In this document: positions 25,774-32,434 of the stretch, piece after piece
Numbering within the stretch: position 1 is the first letter of the stretch
How the letters are laid out: each line of letters opens with the position of its first letter
Source: Eubacteriales bacterium
GTDB lineage: Bacteria > Bacillota > Clostridia > Lachnospirales > Lachnospiraceae
Reading direction: 5' to 3'
Length of the DNA: 32,434 bases
Assembly (NCBI GenBank): GCA_030526295.1
Contig: JAUNDA010000004.1
Location: 32,424 to 64,857, forward strand
Made by a program: the position numbers and the translations under genes
The notes under the pieces: generated by a model
The model's input: only the letters and a program-made list of their open reading frames with translations
Databases searched by the model: none
Told to the model about the DNA's origin: nothing

Positions 25774-27822
25774 TTATTTTTCCTCCTTAATTTTTGCTTC
25801 TGTTACGTTATAATATTTAGTTTTTTCCGTAAACGGCTGATATTCTTTTCCGCCTCCCTCGTAGAACTTTCCGAAGAACTCTACGAACTGAAGTCTGTTT
25901 GTATGAACATATGCACCGAGTATATTGATTCCGAGATTAAGTACGTGTCCGATAAGGAATACCACGATGAATATCAATATACCGTACCATGTTGCTCCAA
26001 GCATCGAACCCATCTTGTTGAATACCTGTGCGATAACACCGGTTGCAAGTCCGAGTGCAAGAAGTCTTGAATATGAAAGCACATCTGAGAGCCAGCTTGT
26101 TACGCCGTAGGCACTGTATGCTCCCTTTAAGAGTCTCTTTACGATGTTCTTTGACTCTCTTCCGCCTGTAAGAACGATACCAACCGCTCCCACGCCTGCT
26201 GCAATTGCCGCTGCCTTTGCAACTGTCGGTCCGAATCTGAAGCTGAGTCCCAGCATGTCGGTAATCATTTCCATTGTGAGAAGGAATACGATTCCGCCGC
26301 CTACAAACATTGCCCAGAACAAAACATCGTAGATAAATCCCTTAATGTCCTTATCACGAAGGCACATATAGCCCTTTATGAAAAGACCTGTGAAAAGATG
26401 TACGATACCGAGTGCAAATGCGAATACGAGCATTCGCATAGGCTCCGATACAGGCTCAAACCATATCGGTCTGAGTGCAATGTCCGGACGGTTGAAGAAT
26501 GCGGTTGCTATTACATTAACAGCATCTCCGAAGAACGATCCGAACATGAATCCCCAGAAGGTTGTTGAAATTCCACTGAAGAAGAAGAGCTTTAAGAACT
26601 TCTTCATTCCTGGCTTCATGTTTTTAACCTTGAGGAGTGCAAAGCCCGTACCAAGTACGATAAGCAGTCCGTAGCCTGCATCCGAGAGCATGAGTCCGAA
26701 GAAGATGTAGTAGAAAAGTGAAATGATAAACGAAGGATCGATTTCACCCTTTCCCGGCAGTGAATAGCTTTCAACTACCGACTCCATCGGATCTGAGAAC
26801 GGATTGTTCTGCAGCATTACCGGAACATCCTCATCCTCACCCGGATCTGTAAGTTCAACCTCGACCTTATATCTGCGTGTGAGCTTCTCCTTAAGCTCCT
26901 CAGCGTATTTGGTCGGTACATAGCCATCGATGAAAAATGCGTTTTCAGACTGTGGCAGGCGACTCAGGACATCATACTTTGCCGACCTCATCTGATAATA
27001 ATCAGCTGCGAACTTGATGTCATTTCTGTTTGGTGCATACGCCTTGATCTTTGCGATGCAGTCCTCAATTGTCTGCTCACATGCCTTTATCTCGGCTTTG
27101 GTCTTTTCTGCCTCAACTGCCGGAATCTCACCTGCGAGACCAGCCCTTGCAAAATCAACCTTCTTTAATGCATTTTCAACGAGATAGGCATCACTCTTAA
27201 GACAGGTTACCATGATGCAGGTCATTTCCTTTGACTTTGAAATAACTGTTACATCAATTACAACCTTGTTCTCGTCCCTCACCTCTTCGAGGTCCTCACC
27301 GAGCACCTTGTAGATTTCATCAGGGTCAACTTCGTTCTTAAGTGATCCGATGAATACCTGGGTCTTCTCTGTTCCCGTAAAGTTAAGCGGGATATCGAGA
27401 TTCATCCATGGTGTCAGTGCACTGAGACGATTTTCGAGTCTTGGAATTGCCGCCTTGTTTTCGGCAATTTCCTTGGACAGCGACAGGATTGTTTCCGCTG
27501 CCTTCATCGGCTCTTCCACGTTCTTTATTCTCTCTTCATACTCCCCGAGATCGATTTCCTTAGCGCCCTCGAGGGATGCAAGAAGTCCCGCGCTTTCGTC
27601 GGGAGCATACTTTGAGAGGATTTCAAGAGCCTGTTCAGCGAGATTTGAATCCCTGTCGAATGTTACCTTGTCGCTTATGCAGTTTAAAGTGCAGAGGTCG
27701 TCATCTTTGATGTTTTCTGTGGCAATCTGGACGACTCCTGCCCTCTGAAGCGCTTCAAGCACGAGCTTTCGTTCCCGTTTAAGGCCTGCTATGAAGATAC
27801 GCTTCATAGGCACTTTCGACAT
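25774..27822 (-). CDS. ntpI: V-type ATPase subunit I (a-type stator membrane subunit)
   Basis: 682 residues. An N-terminal cytosolic half of ~350 residues with long helices forms the stator arm contact; the C-terminal half has about seven to eight membrane helices. The conserved arginine next to the ring is Arg586 in SYSRLLALGLA. This subunit forms the ion half-channels and works with ntpK. AAGGAGGAG precedes the ATG, and it follows ntpF by 33 bp. Length and Arg motif are standard. Confidence 0.97.
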   Translation of the reverse strand: MSKVPMKRIFIAGLKRERKLVLEALQRAGVVQIATENIKDDDLCTLNCISDKVTFDRDSNLAEQALEILSKYAPDESAGLLASLEGAKEIDLGEYEERIKNVEEPMKAAETILSLSKEIAENKAAIPRLENRLSALTPWMNLDIPLNFTGTEKTQVFIGSLKNEVDPDEIYKVLGEDLEEVRDENKVVIDVTVISKSKEMTCIMVTCLKSDAYLVENALKKVDFARAGLAGEIPAVEAEKTKAEIKACEQTIEDCIAKIKAYAPNRNDIKFAADYYQMRSAKYDVLSRLPQSENAFFIDGYVPTKYAEELKEKLTRRYKVEVELTDPGEDEDVPVMLQNNPFSDPMESVVESYSLPGKGEIDPSFIISLFYYIFFGLMLSDAGYGLLIVLGTGFALLKVKNMKPGMKKFLKLFFFSGISTTFWGFMFGSFFGDAVNVIATAFFNRPDIALRPIWFEPVSEPMRMLVFAFALGIVHLFTGLFIKGYMCLRDKDIKGFIYDVLFWAMFVGGGIVFLLTMEMITDMLGLSFRFGPTVAKAAAIAAGVGAVGIVLTGGRESKNIVKRLLKGAYSAYGVTSWLSDVLSYSRLLALGLATGVIAQVFNKMGSMLGATWYGILIFIVVFLIGHVLNLGINILGAYVHTNRLQFVEFFGKFYEGGGKEYQPFTEKTKYYNVTEAKIKEEK

Positions 27823-27855
27823 ACGCTTCTCCTCCTTCCATTTTTTCTTTATTAT

Positions 27856-28167
27856 TTACTTTGTAAGACTGTTGACGATTTCCTTTACGGCATCATCCAT
27901 TTTTGCCGAAAGCTTATTCTTAAGCTCTTCCTTTTCGGCGTTTGCCTTAGTCACCGCATCGGCAATAAGGTCTTCTGCCCTTTTTGTCGCAATTTCCTTG
28001 TCCTTGGCCGCAAGTGAACGTGCCTTGCCGACCTCGTCGTTGAACATTGCGACAGCCTTATCCTTGGCTTCGGCTACCTTTTTTGCAGCCTCGGATTCTG
28101 CCCTTTCGACAGTTTCCAAGCTCAAAGCCTCGGCATTTTTGATCTTGTCGATAATCTCCTTTGCCAT
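27856..28167 (-). CDS. ntpF: V-type ATPase peripheral stalk subunit G/H (NtpF)
   Basis: 103 residues, almost wholly one Ala/Glu/Lys-rich helix from residue 2 to about 100, the form of the stalk subunit that pairs with E. It is the first gene of the operon, as in the ntpFIKECGABD order of E. hirae. AAGGAG is upstream of ATG 28167. The low complexity means identification rests on length, helix character and position. Confidence 0.88.
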   Translation of the reverse strand: MAKEIIDKIKNAEALSLETVERAESEAAKKVAEAKDKAVAMFNDEVGKARSLAAKDKEIATKRAEDLIADAVTKANAEKEELKNKLSAKMDDAVKEIVNSLTK

Positions 28168-28574
28168 TTGAATTTCTCCTTAATTTTGGGCGCAAAATAT
28201 ACGCTGTCAATTTAATAACTCGATTATATCGCAGCCTATTGTTTTTTTCCACAATAAAAGTTAATTATTTCACATAATATTTGGCATTTTGTAAAGTACA
28301 ATGTATCAATGCTTTAACGCATTAACTCAATTTTTCGGTGTTTTTACTTATTTATATTTATAGTGTTAAATTTCACTTTTACGGATGCCACCCCTCCTCC
28401 CTGCGGCCGACATTTTTTCACAATTTTTCATGCCATCATTTCCAGAAAAATCACCCATTAATTTATTCATACATTCAGATATACATTTACTCATACATTT
28501 ACTTATAAACTCTGACTTACATTTACTAATGCATATATCCTGACTTTGAGGTCGTGCACCGCTAGGCGCACCTT
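28168..28574. other. AT-rich intergenic region upstream of the V-ATPase operon
   Basis: About 400 bp without a gene. It contains the -10 box at 28223-28228, a homopolymer-rich stretch, near-direct repeats of about 12 bp resembling ATACATTTACTY at 28481-28504 with a further variant TTACATTTACTA at 28517-28528, and a small hairpin near 28550-28573 (GTGC/GCAC). Nothing codes convincingly. Confidence 0.5.
28223..28228 (-). promoter_or_regulatory. Likely -10 box of the V-ATPase operon
   Basis: A perfect TATAAT on the minus strand, about 55 nt upstream of the ntpF ATG. No consensus -35 is at the right distance (TTGTGG lies 20 bp upstream), so either the promoter is activator-dependent or another site is used. 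TTGACA nearer the gene lacks a matching -10. Confidence 0.4.
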
Positions 28575-28604
28575 AAAACCGCCCGGCCATATGTGACCGG
28601 GCGG
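28575..28604 (-). terminator. Terminator of the secreted Gly/Asp-repeat protein gene
   Basis: Perfect 8-bp GC-rich stem CCGCCCGG/CCGGGCGG, followed on the minus strand by TTTTAAG. It starts 58 bp after the stop codon at 28662. Confidence 0.85.
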
Positions 28605-28661
28605 CTCTTAATCTATCTTATGCCGTTATCGAATAAGCACAATTCTTTTATTATTTTCCTT

Positions 28662-29954
28662 TTAATATGTAAGTACATACTTTGCAGTTTCATTAATTCC
28701 AAAGCAGAGCTGTCCGTTAGCGTTGGCCATAGCCGTTCCAACAAGAATCCTGGTGCCGTCAGCAGCCTCCCTGTAGATTGATACAACCCTGTTTCTAACA
28801 GGAACCATCGTATGGAACACAAGCGAAACTCCGATGTTCTGCTTTACCTTGAAATCAATTGTCTTTGCATTATCCGTAACAGTATCAACAAGGTCGAAAT
28901 CTGTCGGAACATACGTTGAAAGGTCCGTGTTTGCAAGGAATGTGATTGCTTCAGCTCCTGTAAGGAAAAGGTGAAGTCCTGTAATGGAGGCATTATCAAC
29001 CTGTTTAATTACATCAGCCGGTACAACCTTGCTGCCGTTTCCGTTAAGATCCACCTGAAGAAGACTGTCATTGCTTCCCGCCGGCTTTGTTACAGCATTC
29101 GATGTAAGTGTCGGAATAAGGTTTGCGATGTCATTCCAGCCAGTAAGCTGTGCTCCGTTAACGTTTGTTGTCTTTAAGGCAACCGGAGCTGCAGGTGTCT
29201 GTGACTGTGGTGATGACTGTGCTGGCGAACCGGCATTACCCGTGTTATTGTTGGAACCATTGTCTCCAGAGCCTGTACCCTGCGGAGGTACTGGTCTATT
29301 GCCTTCGTCACCTGAGCCGCCCTGGTCACCCGTGCCGCCTTCATCACCTGAACCGCCTTCGTCTCCTGTATCGCCAGAACCACCCTCAGGAGTTCCGCCA
29401 CCCGATGTAGACTTGAATTCGGCAATTATCCAGATAATTCCTGTATTTCCTACAACCTCTACCTCGACATCAAATAAAGCAATATTAGTCTTGGTGCTTT
29501 TTGAAAGGTTTCCATTCATGCTTTCCGCATTACCCTCAAGGATTTTCGCCTTTGTTCCGTCATATCCCTCAGGTACCCCAACCAAAAGCTGAGCCATAAA
29601 GTTTTCTGTCACGGTATCAGCCAGGGACATCTGGGCATTGAATTCAGCAATATAATTATATCCTGTCTCAAGACCATAACCCTCCGTATCCTGCATAGGG
29701 TTATAATAATCTATTCTGATGCCGTCATAAGCACCGCCCGGAAACAGGAATACAGCCTCTTCAGCCTCTATCGTTCCATAAGGTCCACGCGCAATGTAAT
29801 CAGATTCCGATGCTACCTCAATGGTGGAAACCTTAAGCGACATCATTTTTCTGGTTGTCCCGCTTTCCGCCATTGCGGTTACAGGCATTGAACCCATGAT
29901 AAGACACAGGCACATGAACCATGCAACCATTTTTGAATTAAAAAGTTTCTTCAT
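28662..29954 (-). CDS. Secreted protein with Gly-Ser-Asp-Glu repeat linker
   Basis: 430 residues, not a named family. Residues 1-29 are a signal peptide with a Lys start, a hydrophobic core and AMA before the predicted cut. A folded domain of about 165 residues follows (beta-rich, IEAEEAVFLFPGG, YIAEFNAQ), then a low-complexity linker of GGSGDEGG-type repeats about 40 residues long, a Pro/Gln/Asn-rich part, and a second domain to the end with the pattern LTGAEAITFLAN and YREAADGTRI. There is no LPxTG-type motif or C-terminal helix, so it is probably released or noncovalently bound. ATG 29954 has a GAGAGGG site; an in-frame ATG at 29972 overlaps it. The repeat encoding may vary in length between strains. 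Confidence 0.75.
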   Translation of the reverse strand: MKKLFNSKMVAWFMCLCLIMGSMPVTAMAESGTTRKMMSLKVSTIEVASESDYIARGPYGTIEAEEAVFLFPGGAYDGIRIDYYNPMQDTEGYGLETGYNYIAEFNAQMSLADTVTENFMAQLLVGVPEGYDGTKAKILEGNAESMNGNLSKSTKTNIALFDVEVEVVGNTGIIWIIAEFKSTSGGGTPEGGSGDTGDEGGSGDEGGTGDQGGSGDEGNRPVPPQGTGSGDNGSNNNTGNAGSPAQSSPQSQTPAAPVALKTTNVNGAQLTGWNDIANLIPTLTSNAVTKPAGSNDSLLQVDLNGNGSKVVPADVIKQVDNASITGLHLFLTGAEAITFLANTDLSTYVPTDFDLVDTVTDNAKTIDFKVKQNIGVSLVFHTMVPVRNRVVSIYREAADGTRILVGTAMANANGQLCFGINETAKYVLTY

Positions 29955-30083
29955 AATTTCCCTCTCTTTCATTGATTTGGGGTCAAATACCGCTCACCCC
30001 TTCATGGAAAATTATAAAGAAACCTCTTTATGTTTTGGTAGGTCACAAAAGCGCCAATTCAATTGATTTCATATTTTTGTCAG

Positions 30084-30467
30084 TTACTTTGACGGTGTTG
30101 TGCAGATTACGACATCAGCCACCTCACGGAGGTTATTTTCCTCGATGTAGCTCTCATCGTAAACCACAGGCTCCCTGCCATCTGCCTTAAGAGCCTCAAA
30201 TCTCTCCTTCTGGTCCTCATCAGTAATTGTAAGAAGCACCTTAATGATGTCCTCATCTGGAAGATCGAGTCCATGTTCAGTTACAAGAGCCCTCTCTCCC
30301 TCAATGATTGTCACAAAATCACCTGGATAATTATTCCTTAAAATATCAGCAAGTGTGGTCTTTCCGCTAAGCGCCCTGCCGTCGATAATTACAGCAAACG
30401 GCTTCTTAAGAAGAAATCTTACATCTGTCTTTATTACAAGCTGTGTTAAGTCATCAAAATATATCAT
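30084..30467 (-). CDS. Small P-loop NTPase, uridine-kinase-like fragment
   Basis: 127 residues. A Walker A GRALSGKT at 30-37 follows a strand (FAVIIDG), which is how uridine kinase-like P-loop proteins start. The rest is too short for a full kinase: I see no clear lid or substrate domain, but a C-terminal VVICTTPSK strand. It may be a complete small NTPase of unknown role or a shortened kinase. AGGGG lies upstream of ATG 30467. A TATAAT box at 30516-30521 on the minus strand could be its -10. It is divergent from mgtC, with a shared 275-bp region. Confidence 0.7.
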   Translation of the reverse strand: MIYFDDLTQLVIKTDVRFLLKKPFAVIIDGRALSGKTTLADILRNNYPGDFVTIIEGERALVTEHGLDLPDEDIIKVLLTITDEDQKERFEALKADGREPVVYDESYIEENNLREVADVVICTTPSK

Positions 30468-30561
30468 ATCAGAACCCCTGTATTAAAACTCCTGCATCCG
30501 ATTCGAATTAACAGGATTATATCTATTTGGTAAGTAATTTTGCACCTGTGCTCCCGAGGCT

Positions 30562-30590
30562 TTGTCTTTCGGGGACACTTAGTGTATAAT
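30562..30590 (+). promoter_or_regulatory. Promoter of the mgtC-like gene
   Basis: -35 TTGTCT (30562-30567), 17-bp spacer and a perfect -10 TATAAT (30585-30590). Transcription would start near 30597, leaving a leader of about 146 nt. Confidence 0.8.
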
Positions 30591-30596
30591 AGCACA

Positions 30597-30742
30597 ACAC
30601 AATAAATTTTTCATCTTCTGTCGAAACAGAAAACAAACAAGAAAAGAGCGGCATGTTTCGAATAAGTAATTTCGACAGTATTACGGGATGCCTGGCACAC
30701 CCATTATCGCAAAAATCACACAATACAATTCGGAGGAACAAC
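30597..30742 (+). promoter_or_regulatory. Long mgtC leader with mutually exclusive pairings
   Basis: A self-complementary segment CTGTCGAAACAG (30618-30629) can pair within itself, or its 5' part with TTTCGACAG (30670-30678, 9 bp), or its 3' part with TGTTTCGA (30654-30661, 8 bp). These cannot all form together. The arrangement suggests a leader switch. No match to the M-box magnesium riboswitch was apparent by eye. No terminator T-tract lies in the leader, so control, if any, would be on translation or RNA stability. Confidence 0.4.
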
Positions 30743-31390
30743 ATGGATATAGTAACTGTAATCACCAGACTGCTTTTCGCTTCTCTTTCGGGAGTTGCAA
30801 TAGGCTATGAAAGGGGACGCCACGGCAGGGCCGCAGGTCTCAGGACGCATGTGCTTGTTTCAGTAGGTGCCGCTCTTTGTGCTATGGTCGGCACATATAT
30901 GACTGCAAACGGTCAGGGAGACCCCACAAGAATTTCCTCGAACGTCGTTACAGGACTTGGATTTATCGGTGCCGGTATCATCATCCTGCGCGGATCAAAC
31001 AAAATCACAGGTCTCACAACAGCAGCAGGTCTCTGGACGACAGCCATCACCGGTCTTGCATATGGAGCAGGCTTTTATTCCGCTGCCATCACTGCTTCCA
31101 TTATTGTAATGATTTCGCTTACCATTATGACAAAGATGGAGGTAAACCAGAAAAAGGATTACCAGTTCTATATCGAAATCGATGACGTGACAAAAACAAA
31201 TGAAATCTTTGAGCAGCTTCACATGATGTACCCTACATCGCACTCATCGGATGTCCTTCATTCGAAGAGCGGCCTCCCGAACCATGTGGGCCTTACAATC
31301 AACATCCCCGATGAGACAGAGTCAAAGGGCATCCAGATTGTAAAGGATGTCCTGGCAATTCCAAATGTAGTATTCATCGTCAAAGAATGA
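30743..31390 (+). CDS. mgtC: MgtC/SapB-family membrane protein
   Basis: 215 residues. MgtC family features: LSGVAIGYERGRHGRAAGLRT at the start, RISSNVVTGLGFIGAG, NKITGLTTAAGLWTTA, and four to five hydrophobic helices, then an ACT-like cytosolic C-terminal domain of about 75 residues. MgtC proteins affect growth in low magnesium and, in some bacteria, ATP synthase activity; a transport role is doubtful. ATG 30743 follows GGAGG at 8 nt. An upstream start at 30653 would translate the leader and is rejected. A V-ATPase operon is near, but not in the same transcript. Confidence 0.93.
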   Translation: MDIVTVITRLLFASLSGVAIGYERGRHGRAAGLRTHVLVSVGAALCAMVGTYMTANGQGDPTRISSNVVTGLGFIGAGIIILRGSNKITGLTTAAGLWTTAITGLAYGAGFYSAAITASIIVMISLTIMTKMEVNQKKDYQFYIEIDDVTKTNEIFEQLHMMYPTSHSSDVLHSKSGLPNHVGLTINIPDETESKGIQIVKDVLAIPNVVFIVKE

Positions 31391-31460
31391 TTTTTCTATT
31401 ATTACACATTTGGTCAGAACCTCTGATTGAGATGAATGATTTTTAAAGCATTTACATCCC

Positions 31461-31546
31461 ATTTCATCAAAGTTTAAAAGTGAGATGTCCTTTTTGAACA
31501 AAGAACCAGCGTATTTCATCAAAACCCCAAAGTGAGATGTCCATTT
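31461..31546. repeat. Imperfect direct repeats in the mgtC downstream region
   Basis: Two ~34-bp copies 52 bp apart (31461-31494 and 31513-31546), each starting ATTTCATCAAA and containing AAGTGAGATGTCC. The central six bases differ. A minus-strand frame (31322-31600) passes through both and is the kind of spurious frame that dispersed repeats produce. Confidence 0.6.
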
Positions 31547-31574
31547 TCGCTCATCGTGACAGTAAAAATTAAAG

Positions 31575-31636
31575 AAACCCTGATTTGAGATTAATTTCAA
31601 ACTTAGAAATTTAATTACAAATCAGGGTTTTTCTTT
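31575..31636. terminator. Long hairpin, bidirectional terminator, end of the repeat element
   Basis: A 13-bp stem AAACCCTGATTTG (31575-31587) with CAAATCAGGGTTT (31618-31630), an inner partly paired AT-rich section, then TTCTTTT. On the minus strand the sequence past the stem is TTTCTTTAATTTTT. It can end both mgtC and the converging surface-protein gene. Confidence 0.7.
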
Positions 31637-31770
31637 TATAGATGCTTTAGTTTACATAAATTTTAATCTAGCATTGCCATTTTATTCATTTGTAATGCTT
31701 TTCTTCAAAAAATGGTACATCTAGAAACCGATTATTTGTCATATAGGATGAAATTGAATTCTGTTCATGC

Positions 31771-32434
31771 TCAGAATGATGCAGTGTATGTGCAGTTATC
31801 ACTGCCGATGGCAACACTTGTCACGCCGTAGATATCCCTGAGGCGTGCAATTGCGCTGGCATTCTTTACGGCACCAAATGATCCGCCGTGTGACTGTTCG
31901 AACTCGATATAGATGCTCTGTCCGCCTACGTTATAGTAGCCGTTTCTATATCTCATCATACCGAAATATCCGTTATGCTCCGTTTCAAGGCTGTAGAAGT
32001 TTCCGGATGCATCCTGAACGAGTCCTGCGGTAACCATTTTTCCCGTACTGTCAAGAAGGTACCAGACATTCCTTCCGTTTGATGAAACAGCGTCATCACA
32101 AAGCCATGAGCTTGTAACAATCTGTCCCTGTCTGTTACGAACCCTCCATGCTCCGTCCTCGCCAAGAATCCAGTACTGTGAGTATGTGACTGTTACTGTT
32201 TCATCTTCCTCGTCGGTTGAAGGTGGTGTTGGCGGTGTCGGTGGTGTCGGCGGAGTAGGCGGAGTACTCTCCGGAATCCAGTTTGCCGTAACCGTTACGT
32301 CATTTGCCGGCATGTTGAAGTTAGTGGGTGACTTCGTTGCATCAACAAAGGAACCTCCGTTAGAAGATGTCCAGCCGTTAAATACGTAGCCGTCCCTCGT
32401 GCCCGCATAAATGTAAAGGAATGAGCCTGCTCCG
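31771..32434 (-). CDS. C-terminal part of a large surface protein with InlB-like and cell-wall-binding repeats (partial)
   Basis: At least 221 residues; the 5' end runs off the window, and the frame stays open to the edge. The visible part starts with an InlB B-repeat/Flg_new-type unit (DGYVFNGW ... FNMPANDVTVTANW), then a Pro-Thr-rich PTPPTPP linker of about 14 residues, an acidic stretch, and a C-terminal region with W..GEDGAWRVRNRQGQ..SSWL, WYLLDSTGKMVTAG and Y.L....GYFGMMRY, the pattern of choline/cell-wall-binding repeats. It is probably secreted and attached to the wall. The gene at 4131 also ends with a related InlB-like unit. An internal ATG at 32313 is not the true start. Confidence 0.8.
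   Translation of the reverse strand, partial: GAGSFLYIYAGTRDGYVFNGWTSSNGGSFVDATKSPTNFNMPANDVTVTANWIPESTPPTPPTPPTPPTPPSTDEEDETVTVTYSQYWILGEDGAWRVRNRQGQIVTSSWLCDDAVSSNGRNVWYLLDSTGKMVTAGLVQDASGNFYSLETEHNGYFGMMRYRNGYYNVGGQSIYIEFEQSHGGSFGAVKNASAIARLRDIYGVTSVAIGSDNCTYTASF

Larger units (their letters stand above)
31391..31770. other. Intergenic region between mgtC and the surface protein gene
   Basis: 380 bp without a believable gene. It holds the two direct repeats and the long hairpin listed separately; the remainder (31640-31770) is AT-rich with no recognisable site. Confidence 0.6.

Noticed and set aside
28481..28528. CRISPR-like repeats
   Set aside because: Units are only about 12 bp, adjacent and imperfect, with no spacers or cas genes.
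29071..29592. 173-codon plus-strand Pro/Ser-rich frame
   Set aside because: It is the antisense of the Gly/Asp repeat tract of the secreted protein and has no ribosome site.
30597..30742. M-box (ykoK) magnesium riboswitch
   Set aside because: No M-box consensus segments were seen and the leader is too short for a full one with terminator.
31322..31600. 92-codon minus-strand frame
   Set aside because: It runs into the end of mgtC and through the direct repeats; it has no clear ribosome site and is better explained as repeat DNA.

Overview
The window looks like chromosomal DNA of an anaerobic Firmicute, most likely a Lachnospiraceae member (Butyrivibrio/Roseburia/Coprococcus type). The evidence is moderate GC content, strong AGGAGG ribosome-binding sites, sigma-A-type promoters, a butyrate kinase, an nine-gene V-type ATPase operon of the Enterococcus hirae ntp kind, and surface proteins with InlB-like and cell-wall-binding repeats. 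The genus is inferred from gene content. No phage, transposase, CRISPR array, rRNA or tRNA was seen.

Layout. (1) 1-3971, plus strand: a duplicated palindromic repeat, then an unnamed protein family present both as one fused gene (192-1127) and as two overlapping genes in the opposite order (1268-1741, 1741-2214), then an SGNH esterase and a Gfo/Idh/MocA oxidoreductase. (2) 4131-9828, minus strand: a membrane-anchored InlB-like protein behind an MscS channel, an MFS transporter behind the dipeptidase PepD, and a HAD phosphatase. (3) 10179-12783, plus strand: butyrate kinase from an apparently leaderless promoter, and the dipeptidase PepV, followed by a 62-nt hairpin of unknown role. (4) 13013-15533, minus strand: a tight operon HD protein - TcdA - rhodanese/TtcA fusion, pointing to tRNA modification, with a divergent AraC regulator (15789-16685). 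(5) 16842-19193, minus strand: a zinc-ribbon protein and a TPM-domain membrane protein in one operon. (6) 19429-28167, minus strand: the V-ATPase operon F-I-K-E-C-G-A-B-D, whose K subunit keeps the five residues that bind sodium in E. hirae NtpK. (7) 28662-32434: a secreted Gly/Asp-repeat protein, a small P-loop protein, a divergent MgtC protein with a leader able to form alternative pairings, an intergenic repeat/hairpin element, and the 3' part of a large surface protein running off the window.

How it works together: butyrate kinase would make ATP by substrate-level phosphorylation, and the V-ATPase would couple ATP to a sodium gradient. PepD and PepV hydrolyse dipeptides. TcdA and the TtcA-like protein probably modify tRNA. 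Best candidates for something new: the fused/split permuted protein family beside the esterase and oxidoreductase, the mgtC leader with mutually exclusive helices, the leaderless butyrate kinase promoter, the hairpin at 12848-12909, and the repeat element at 31461-31636.
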